This document shows positions 51,157 to 61,700 of a stretch of DNA of 64,000 bases, piece after piece (position 1 is the stretch's first letter; the number at the start of each line of letters is the position of its first letter). The notes beneath the pieces were generated by a model. The model saw nothing but the letters and a program-made list of their open reading frames with translations. It did not search any database and was not told the origin of the DNA. The DNA comes from Dasyornis broadbenti (lineage: Eukaryota > Chordata > Aves > Passeriformes > Dasyornithidae). The translations under genes and the position numbers were made by a program. The stretch is taken from NCBI GenBank assembly GCA_013397935.1, contig VZRN01000634.1:835017-899016 (forward strand), read 5' to 3'.

Positions 51157-54100
51157 AATCCTTATCAGAAAACCACAGCTGGGGCTTTTTTAGAAGTTAA
51201 CCCAGATAGACTGGAGTTATTAAGAGAGAAATGGAAGGGCAGGCAGCAGAGACACAGGTATAACTTTCCTGAAGTTGTAGGCATAAATTTAGGAATGGAG
51301 GTCTATGTGTATAAATTCTTTATAAAAGAACATGTAAAACAGAAATACAGAAATGCAAATACAGTAAAGCATGAATCCCTCAGTGCAGAGCTCTCCCTCC
51401 CTCCTGTTCTGGCTTTAAGGCTCTCAGCTGTCATTTGTCATTGGAGCTGGCTGAAAATCGTCCAAATTTTATGAAAACTATCATGACCTATTTCCTGACT
51501 TGACGAATAAAAGTATGTTTTTTGAGGGTGGGGAGAAGTGTTATTATCTGTAGTGAAAGCAAGTTTATTTTTTTTAAGCTGTTTTAACAACTATTTTAGC
51601 TGTTTCTATTTTGGTAATCTGTGTATGGAAACTGATGGCAGAATGCTAACACTGCATACGGCCAGAAGTCAGTTCAGATCTTCTTCTTTCTGGCTATCAC
51701 ATTATAAAAATGAAACGATTAAGGGTTTAAATACTGATTTTCTTATTCACATAAGTTTCTAATCTATTTTTAACACTCTGGACTCCTGTGTGGGGTCTCC
51801 TGTCACAGTGGTTTCAAAGACTGCTGGCAGAAAGGATTTTTTTTTGCCAGTTTTGAATTTGCTGCTATTCACTAGATCAAAGAAGGAGAAAAGCAAGGTT
51901 TTGTTAAGATCTTGGGGTGTTCCTGGTGGTAACTGTTTGACTTTAAGATAGTGTCACTCTTACATCACATCCATACCTGTTGTCCTGGGGAACCTCGTGC
52001 TGACTTTTGCTGTGCATTGAGGCAAATCCACACTAGAGAACTGGGATTTTCCTTCCTCTCAAACCAGAGGTGATTAATTCTATAATCGGTTCCAAAAGAA
52101 AATCAGAACATATCTAATACAGAGCTGTATTTTCAGATGCCAGGATTAAGAAATGATTGTGAATTACATAAAAATAACTTCAGTGGGAAAACTCTTCCAT
52201 TAGCCAAAATGTTTTGGAATTCACACGCCAGAAGAATGGACGCTATGAGAAAGTATTTCTCTGTGCATTTTCTGGTGAGATTCTGATGTTTCCAGAGCCC
52301 TGCAGATAATTTTGGACCCCCCAAACTGAAATCTGATGATCCAGGTAGATTCTGGGATTTGCATTTTTGGAGTGAGACCACAATGAAGTTTGAGATGTCT
52401 TGCTTATTTGTTTTCAGCATGTGCTGGGGATGATCTGCTCGACAACAGTGAAATGTGAGCTGTGGAAGCTGGGGTTTGGCCCAGTATACCTCCTATGCTA
52501 GGACTGGTAGATATCTGTCCTTCTCCCCAAGACATCATGCCAATATTATGCCATATATATTGACATTTGTGAACAGTTTAAGGAACTAGGTTTTTTTGTT
52601 GTGATCAGGCAATGTGGCTGTGAATATTTCCTAGTCCACTCTAATGGCTGTGGTGGGGGAAGTATGTCTGGAAATCAGGTTCACCCTACAGAGTCTGTGT
52701 GCCAAACATGGGAGCCAAGACCACAGCTTGCATGACAGAAAGCAGTGAAGTGCTGCACAGGAAACTGTTAAAAATTTTGCAAAGTCAATCAACCATAATT
52801 GTGCAGCAAGACACAAGACAAGACAGGTGTAGTGGTTTCTTTACCCTTTCTTTTCCATGACAGAGCCTTCCCTCATGTTTGCCATCTGCACACCTCTAAA
52901 AGTTTTGCTTCCTTCCTTCTCACCATCTCCTATCAGGAATGAATGTCTTTGTCTCAAAAGGAAAGCAGACGAACCACTCACACACAGCTAGCTCTCTAAA
53001 ACAGGTGCATTGTAGGAGTTTCAGTCATTGTTTTGCCTCATTTTATTTCTTCTTTTATTTTTCAGGCTTTTTAACAGCAGCACTTGCCAGTAAGATAAGA
53101 GAAAAACACCCACACTTCTCCAGTAGCCTTTGGCATTTCTGAGTTGGTGGCCAAAACTAATTGAATTTGTAGAAGGAGAAACTAATGAGGAAAAATGCAG
53201 ATTAGGTGAGGGAAAACTTCAGGCACTGGACTAGAATATAGATGAAGAAAGTAAGATCCTGAGAATAGTCAGCTCTGGAATGGCTCTGACTTATATTAAT
53301 GAGGGGGAATTGAAAAATACATATTTATTACTACCTTGTTTAATGATGTAACTTGTTAACATTATGATTGTCACCTCGAGACACTTTCCTGAGGAGGAGG
53401 ACAGGCTCGTGGGACTGGTGCCTCCCCACTGTACAGTGTGACAACACACTTTCTCCCTTCAGCTATGCTGACGGGGTTTTTTGGCACAAGTTTATGCAAA
53501 GAGACCGTCCATCACCACTGCCTTTTCACTGATACGATCATCTGTATAAATAAGTTGTTTGAAAAGGAATGTGCTTTGCAGTCTGAGGGGCAGAGGAATT
53601 GGAAAGTAAGAGGAAATGATAAGCCTAGGGAAAATGATAAAGCCTGTTAGCAGGAGTGATAGGGCAGGGAGTAAGGGTGGTACAGGGCTTAGGCAGCTGG
53701 GCAGCACAAGAAGCAGAAGGCTAAGTGCAAAACAAGAGCTCAGATTCAGGAGTAATCTGTACTGAATAGGAGAAATATCAAATTGATCCACAGTGAACGT
53801 GTGATTGAATGAGCTGTCGAGGTGTCATAGGGATTTCTATAGTGCTACAGCTTCTGCTAAGTCACATGGATGAGACATATACTCCATAGGGCTGCCTTCA
53901 AGTACAGTAGTCCTCTCTATTCCCCCCAGTAAATCTGCCTGTTGTGTAATAAGTTAACAGGTTTTTAGAATTTCCTGAAGTCTTTCTTGTTGGATCTATC
54001 ACAAACATTTTGATATATTTTGCTAGGAAGGTTCCTGTTTCATTGAGAAAATGAATATTTGAATAACAACTCAACACAGAAAACATGTAAATGGCCACCA

Positions 54101-54589
54101 TAGTACTGAATGACTCTTGTAGGTCTCTTCCCTCCATCCCTGATCTAGGAGGGCAGGTGAGCTGTATCTCTCAGATGCAGTACGGACAGGCGCTCCTGTA
54201 GCGCGTCGTTGCTGTGAGAGCAGGTTCTGTGTGATGGGCAATGTGATCTGATGAGGGAGAATTACAGAGGAAAGCAGGATCAGAAAGCACCTGGACTTCA
54301 GCTCTTGCAGGGTACCACAGAGACCCTCTCTTGTAATATGTTGTGTTGATTTTCTTCCTGTGCTTCCAGATTTTACATGGGAAGCTTTTACAGTGGCAGA
54401 AAGTTTAGCTTTTAAACCAAGAAATGTATCTTTATTATTACTGTGTCTTATTCTGTACAACTTTCTAGCATTTTGGACTCTCTTTTTCCATATATGTGGG
54501 TAGGCTTTCAGTGTTTATGTGGCTACCACTTACCTGATTCCTGCGACCCACTAAAATGGGGTGTATTTTAGAACAGACAGCTTCTGTTT
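51157..54589. other. unique non-coding DNA
   Basis: I see no supported gene. Points noted elsewhere are a stretch rich in TGTCA words (51,428-51,500), a 24-nt splice-flanked segment (53,066-53,089), a small CpG cluster (54,182-54,209), and a consensus-perfect minus-strand donor (54,528-54,536). The 129-codon minus-strand frame at 54,071-54,460 has no recognisable domain. Confidence 0.55.
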
Positions 54590-55330
54590 GGCGAAGGAGA
54601 AATTAATCATAAATCCTTCAAAAAATGAAAGCTTTAACCCTTTGGTCCTTTAAAACCCAGCTCCCATTGGTGCTAACCTCCCTTTCATTGAAAGATAATG
54701 AACCTTCACTTCTGTTCTGTCTCCTCACCTTCAGCGTGGGTTCTCTGCATAACTCCCGGGGTCAATTATTTGGCAGGAGAGGCCCCCAGGAGCAGAGACT
54801 ATTGTTTAATTGTTACTGTGGGATCTTCGGGCAGTGTGCGCTTCTGGGGCTCATTTACAATTCTAACACATCCAGCGCACCCTGCATCAGCAGCCCTGTG
54901 AACTGGACAAAAGTTAGAAAGTGGCAGCGCTGTTCCTGGCCAAAAGCTCATTAAGATAGACATCTCCTGCTAGTGAACATCACACAGATGACACAGACAG
55001 CTTACTCCAAACGAGAAACATTCTTTTGTTCTGTCTTACTGGGGCTTTCAGATAAAAAGAATTTGAGGCCAGCTGTGATATGAAGGGAACAGGTTTAAAA
55101 TAGCTCTCAGGGGCAGTAAATGCTTAATTATCAGATCTTTCATTGCTCTTGGAACATTTGAGGAACTCCGCCAGCTAAAATTCCTGTTGATTACTTTAAC
55201 AGAGGCCCTTTGTTCATATTATCATGCAGAATAATTAAGCCAATGCAAGCAAATCCTTAGATATACATAATTAAAAAGTTAGGCTGGGATTAAGCAGACA
55301 GTATTGGCACAGAGAGCACCTATTCACTTT
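54590..55330. other. candidate conserved non-coding (enhancer-like) stretch
   Basis: By appearance only, this is the best candidate regulatory stretch in the window: dense homeodomain, SOX and POU-like words without simple repeats. Examples are ATTGTTTAATTGTTA near 54,802-54,816, CTTTGTTC at 55,208-55,215, ATAATTAAG near 55,231-55,239, ATGCAAGCAAAT near 55,243-55,254, ATAATTAAA near 55,267-55,275 and GGGATTAAG near 55,286-55,294. Such words are frequent in AT-rich DNA, so this is suggestive at most. Cross-species alignment would decide. Confidence 0.22.
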
Positions 55331-58300
55331 ATAAAATAGTTCCATCACTACCTTAAGCTTGTTTTCACCCTATTTTATTTATTATTTTGAAAAAGAAGTT
55401 TTATTAAGATAGTGGAAAATGATCTGTTTCCAGCGAGGAGTTAATTAGATTTTATAGTGGAGAAAAAAGATATAAACATATCCAAAGTAGTTATCTTGTA
55501 GGGCAAAATTGAAGGTGAAAAGAAGAGTGCAAAATCTGTTTTAACTTACTTGAAAGTTCCTTTTGAAGGGGTTATATCAAATTTTCTCATTTCCTCCCCA
55601 ACTTTGGCATCTCTTATGCAGCAGTCAAATCTTCAAATTGAAGAGTTTATGTGTGAAAGTTTGTCAGGAAGAAAAACCCTTTGATTTATAAAATATTTTA
55701 TTTGAATGCACTTTCAACTTGTTGGACTACCTGTTTTGAGTCAAAAGCTTATTGTCAAACATCACATCACTCTGAGCTCTCCCAAGTCTAATCACCAACT
55801 TTCTTCTGGGATTCTCTCTTAGATGGCAATTACTGACAATAACAGCTATGCTGTTGTCAGGGGCAGACTGGCTTTTCACAAGCTTTTTTAGAAATGGGCC
55901 AGGATCCTTTGTGATTTCCCAGGCAGCTGAGCTGGAATTTTACAGAATTTCTCTCAGCGAGGTCATCAAGATTTCTTAGGAAGCAGATTTTTGACTCTTC
56001 TGCTTTTTTTTCACAGTGGAATAGGTATCCTTAGCTCTGGGACTGGAGAGAAGCTGATAGAGAGGTGACACCTGATAGAAATTAGGTTATTTTGATGCCA
56101 GGGAGAAATATATAGTATTGGACTATTTTTTTGTTAATGTTTTTTAGGCAACGTGTTATAGAACAGTAGCAGTGGCTTTAAGATACACTGGCTGACCGAG
56201 GCAGCCCCAGAAGAGATCCTGGGGTTCACCTTGGCTACCTTTCATGTGCTGGACCAGAGCAATCTGTTTTTGCAAACAAGGTCTTTGGATGTGATTTCTG
56301 AGATGGAAATGAAAGGCATTCTGCTGGGTTCAGCCCACTGCCCTGAAGTAGAACTCAAAGTGACGACTGCCATGGTCTCTTTAGTAATCCTCTGGGCTAA
56401 GCAGTCCCCTGGGGACCTCTGTTTGGAAATCTATTAAGATTTCACAAGTTGTTCAGCAGGAGTAGAAATGAATGATTTGCAATGGCTCGGAAAACTGGAA
56501 TTTAAAATGAAAATGGAAAGATGAGAAAAGTCTTTCTCCTTACTCTTATGACAGAGAATGTCGTATTTTCCCTAATTTTTTTCTGTCTTCTGTACAGATT
56601 GAAGTGCTCATTCCTCTATTGGGTCAGATGCCCCTCTAATGTGCAAATAGACCGATTTGCACAGAATTTGATCTACTAATTTCCTTTGAAATCCTACTTG
56701 ATGTATCTTTTTCTACTGAATTTCACAAAACCCTTCAGAGACTATTAGGTAGATTTATGGAGAAATGTATTTTATGGGAACAGTGGCAGGCGGTGAGTTT
56801 CTGGTATATTTGAGCTGTGTAGTCTAAGAATTTGAAAAGCTCATGTGCCTGTTAATGAATTCTTGGTTTCAGGAGTCTTCTAGTAGATAGATTTTGCTGG
56901 AGCTTCATTCTACAGATACTGTTCTAGCAGAAGCTCCTTTCAATATTTTAATCAGAACCAAAAAAAAAAAAAAAGGTTGCTTAAGAAATGCACAGCTTGG
57001 TGGAGAGGTCAGGAAAAAGAGCAGCAGTGTGTCATGTTCAATATTCAAATGCAGTTTCACAGCTGTGAAGAGTTTCTCTGCTCCTCAGTTTCTTTAGGGT
57101 TTGCTTAACTTCTTGCTTGAAAAGTATATTTTTCTAGACACTCTATGTATTAATGTGAGCCTCAATCATTGTGAGCACAGTGGTTATGATAGTTTTGTCT
57201 TAATAAGAGTGATCTCATCATGGACATCGTTACGATGGGGTAAATTGTTCCCAACACATGCAGACTATAAAGACTTTGGGAGCTTGTTATAAGCTGATGT
57301 CATGGGAAGAGCCCAGTCTCTTCAGCAGGGACTCATCAGTGCAAAGGTCTCTAAAAGACATCTGACTTTGAAGTAAGAAGAAAAATCAGGGTGGGAAAAG
57401 CTGGTGTAAGTTCTTAAGTCTCCATGGGCTTTGACCATTATTATCAATTTAATCTTTGAGTTGCTTATGATTGCAAAATAAAAGAGATTCTAGGCAGAAT
57501 TAATTTAAAAAGTCTGCAATTTTTTTTTTCTGTGAAAACAATCCATAATTTATAAACTAAGTCTTTCAAACAAAATAGCAGCAGGAGTTTTATTTCCAGA
57601 ATTCTAGCACATTTGCTGGAGCTCAAAATCACTTTTTTTTTTTTTTTTACTTTGTTATCATAATTTACATAGTGTGAAGTGAGTGAGAAGGGCTACTGGT
57701 AGGATTTAATTGCACAATTTTACACCTGGTTTGCATTAATATAAATGGCAAAGTTAAATTTAGTGGATAATCAATTCTGATTATAAACACCCTCTAATGC
57801 TTTTTAATGCTGTTATTGGATCATTTTTGAAAGGATGCCACTGTCTGGCTAGATCTAAACCCAAAGATTTTGTGAGACTTAGCTTATGTGAATATTTAAT
57901 ATGGCACTCAAAGCAAGGAAATATTTTCTAATAGCTTAGAATTGAAAACATGATCTCAGATATCAAAATTCAGTTTTCTGGAACATATCATCACTTGGAG
58001 TTGTACATACGTCTCTAAGAATATTTTTTTTGTTAACTAAATAACCACATTTAGAACCTAATCTTCCATTTTCTAGGAAGACCTTTGTGAAGATGGATTA
58101 GCTGGTGACTGCTGAATATTAGTTTATGGGTAGCTACGCAGCTGTAACTATAAATACTTCTACATAACGTCTTTTTATTTCACTAAGGAAAAAGCTGGCC
58201 CAAGAGCTCCCTTTTCCTGTTTGATGCTTCTATAACACTTCCCATTCCACCCTAAGTACACTAAGAAAAGTTTGTGTAGAAACTATTTCAGTCTCTGTTG

Positions 58301-58404
58301 AACTGCAGCCACCACACACTGTGTATTTAGCAGCATAAAACCTGGCCACGCTGCCCAGCACTTTAGTACAGGAAATGAAAGTAAATGCCATGTTAATGTC
58401 AATC
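55331..58404. other. unique non-coding DNA
   Basis: I see no supported gene. A stop-free plus-strand stretch (56,162-56,437, 92 codons) has no recognisable domain. A compact hairpin lies at 55,833-55,860, and A and T homopolymers occur near 56,960 and 57,633-57,648. Confidence 0.55.
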
Positions 58405-58445
58405 TTTTGTTAACTGTTTTGTTAACTGTAATCTTGTGTTAACTG
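58405..58445. repeat. three spaced copies of GTTAACTG
   Basis: The word GTTAACTG occurs at 58,409-58,416, 58,421-58,428 and 58,438-58,445; the first two are within perfect 12-base repeats (TTTTGTTAACTG). GTTAAC resembles an HNF1 half site. The array is either a small decayed minisatellite or a cluster of binding sites. Confidence 0.85.
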
Positions 58446-58479
58446 GAAAGTCTGGCTCTTCCCTTTCAGAGATGTGGAA

Positions 58480-58760
58480 CAAAAATACCCCGGTACGTAA
58501 ATCTTAAGCATCACTAGACTTCTATTTATACCTCTATAGTAAGAACTCAGAGTCAGTGTCCCATCCTAGCTGTTGGACGAGGAGAGGGCCGAGCTGGGGA
58601 GAAACAGGCTAGAACAACAGTTCTGGCTAAGGAACACGAAGTGGCTGGGAATCGGTGTAAAGTATAAAATGTACCTTCGGTACACACATTTCTAGAGCCC
58701 ACTACAGTGGGTTTAATGCCAGTACAGTATGTATCAGTACGAGTTCTTCAGAGACCCCCT
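58480..58760. other. CpG-retaining patch with two adjacent hairpins
   Basis: CpGs survive here at a higher density than in the flanks (CCCCGGTACGT, GGACGAGG, GGCCGAG, ACACGAAG, AATCGG, TTCGGTAC, AGTACGAG). Two perfect short hairpins follow each other: TGTACC-TTC-GGTACA at 58,670-58,684 and CCCACT-AC-AGTGGG at 58,698-58,711. It does not meet CpG-island density. A regulatory element or small structured RNA is possible but unproven. Confidence 0.3.
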
Positions 58761-61700
58761 TCTTAAAGAGGTTGGGAGGGAGTTTTGCTGTTTCCATCAG
58801 TGGAAATAGAATACAGTTTTAATTTATTGTGGCCTTAACACACTTGATTTTGTGGTGTTGTGATCCTGAAACAAACAAACAAAGTAGAGAGAAAGAGGAA
58901 AGTAAATCCATAGGAGATAGATTTCATATTGGTGGAGAGATAGCTCACTATGGGTGCTTTTTGTAGTAGTTAGCTACATGTAAAGCTTAGTGTTATGCAC
59001 TATCTCTGTCTCTTGAGCTGAGATCACTTGAGGACAGATTGGGAGTTTTTACTTTAAGTGGTAGTGCAATCAGTCTCACTGCATTTACTGAACGTGCTGA
59101 ACTATCATCCAGCGCGTCTATGTTAAAAACTGTTTTGCCGGGTTAAGATCAATTATTTGTTTTTGCTTTGGATGCTTTGCATTCTTGCTCACAGTCGGGT
59201 TGGTGTTATGTGAGAAGGGAGGGTTGTGGGCTCATACTCATATACTCATGTAGTTGCAGACATACTTTACTCAAAAAGCAAAACAGTCCAAATCCTCAGA
59301 TCAAAAGATGAAGACATTTTTCAAACCTCAAACAAAAGCAACAAATGGAAATAAGGATTAACGTTGTCAATTTTCACCCCTCCCACAATAAATCACCAAA
59401 ATCTTGGCTTTTATTTTAGATGGATAACACAATAGGCACCAGAGCACACCAACATTACGCAAATACTTCATGTGCTATCAATTATTTTGGAAGGAGTCAT
59501 CATCTGAATTGTGAAATGTTTTGACCTTTTTTTCTAATGAAGAGTTCAGGAAGATGAGAGTGCTAGTTAGGCTGACACATTGTTTCTCTTGTACTTGTGT
59601 GGGTATTTTCAAAGTATTTCCAGAAAAACATAGCCATGAATAGGGCTCTCATCTCCATACCCAGCCCCTCCTGGCCTGTGGAGTCATGTGGAGCCAGAGA
59701 TGATCCCTATTACATGAGAGGGGGACAGGAGTGAAGTGAGAAGTAAGATTTAGTGTGCTGCTAAAATGCGTTTGGGTGTTTTGAAATCAAGAGAATACAT
59801 TCAATGGGGATGAAGCTGTGCAACCCTGACTGTTAATGACTGTCACTCTGCAACTAGTAGGGAGGTGAAAGCCCCTCACAGAGTTAGGAGAGCGGAGCGG
59901 GCCCATGTGCCTAGGGTGTGTTCTCATGGAAAGGATTCTCCTAACAGATTTCTTGCTAAAATGAAAAGATGGCCAAAATGAATACACAGGGTGTGATGAA
60001 ATCACAGAAATCAATTTCATTAGGAATTTCCACAGATATCCTGGATCTCAGATTTGATGTACTTACTGATTCGAAGCGATTTACTGTGAACACTCATCTT
60101 TGTCAAGGCTGATACTCTCCATTTTAGTTACACTAACTAAACTAAGTTACCATGTGTGATTTAATGTTTTACATTTTCTTTCTTATGTTTCTGAAAACCA
60201 TCTCATTTTTAGTCATTAGCACATATTGATTCCATCAACATTTCCCAATTATTTTGAGCTTCAGAATATGTATTGCCCAGAAAGCAGTAAGGCCTGTACT
60301 GTTCTCTCAATTGGCAATGCTTGATTTCTTCTTTAGCTGGTTTCCATACATGGATGTCAATGCTTTGATCTTCAAAATTAATCTTGCCGGGTAGGTGAAA
60401 GCTGAATTAAATTGGGTATTTCCCAGTCTGACTCTTCCATATCTCAGTACTGATTTCACAGCAGGCAGCCATGCACTGCACCCAGCTGGGCACGTGGCTT
60501 CAGACATCATCTGAAGCTGCAGGCAGGAGCAGCAGCAGGACTGCAAACAGGGAACTGAAACCAAACATCTTGACCAAACAGCACCCTATGCAAACCATCT
60601 TATTTTATTATCAACTTCAGAGTTTATTAATTTATCAAACCAGGTCAAAATGATACAAGTACATAAATAAGTACCATAACAGACATACAGCTCATGAAGA
60701 GAATTTAAAACATGACATTGTGTATTTTGTTGTCTTAAGTGACCAGAAACTGGAAAAACACAACACTGCATTTTACTAAATTATGCTTATGACTGTTTTT
60801 TGCTTTTCTTAAGAAGTGTTTATTATAAAATAAATATACAATCTGGATTCCACCAGTCCTGTCACAAATACAAAAAGCAGGTTGCCTTCTTCGTAAAAAA
60901 AATTACAAACACTGCACACTTTCCACTTCGTTTTTTTTCACCAGCTACTGCTGCAAACAGACAATGCCTGTTAGGTGAGAAATCAACTGCTGGCCTTCTC
61001 ATCAGAACACTACAGCTCCTCAGAACCTCTTCCTAAAGGTTTATAATAAAATTTTACAGTTCTACAGCACATTTCAACCCAGTAGATGCCATGTACAGTC
61101 AGTGTCGCTCATGCCAAGCTGCTTCTTCTACAATTACACTGCAGCTCTGGTGCAGTGAGGTTTTAGGGCCTTGGTTTGGATATACTACATCCCTTTCCAA
61201 CACCAGGACAGGACTTATGGAGCTACTTATGGAAGTCTCCAGAAAGGCAGTGGGACAGTTCACTTAGCTCTCCTTTTAATGAACAGTGATAGAGGACTTG
61301 TCTTAGCCAGGTGCTCCTGCATTTCAACTTGCTGTACTTTCAAATGGCCAGTATTCCCAAATCTTAGGTGCTCTCTGTCCAGGCCTAGGGACAGCAGGGT
61401 GGTCCTGAGATCATCAGGTGTTTTCTCCTAATTCCCTTCAGCCTTTCCTTCACCTTCATGTCTGTTCTCCTCACTTGCTCCTCTTCGCTGAGAAGCCCTG
61501 CATCCCACTCCTCCCGAGGCTCAGGCAGCAGAGGCAGGACCTGGGAGAAGCCTGGTCCTGAAGCCTGCACTGCTGATGGAGACTGCCAGGGTCTGCTGCC
61601 CAAGCCAAGGATCCCCTCACAACGGTGAAGCTCTGCCTGAATGGGCTTTTGGCATTCATTACCAACCTCTCTCACACCTTCATCCCTTTAGGAATGGGGA

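Noticed and set aside
54071..54460. 129-codon minus-strand frame
   Set aside because: No domain, no good start context and no homologue I recognise; length compatible with chance.
61385..61675. 96-codon minus-strand frame with charged residues (EEEQVRRTDMKVKERLKG)
   Set aside because: Another minus-strand frame and plus-strand frames overlap it, there is no known domain, and the N-terminal half looks like unselected GC-rich translation.
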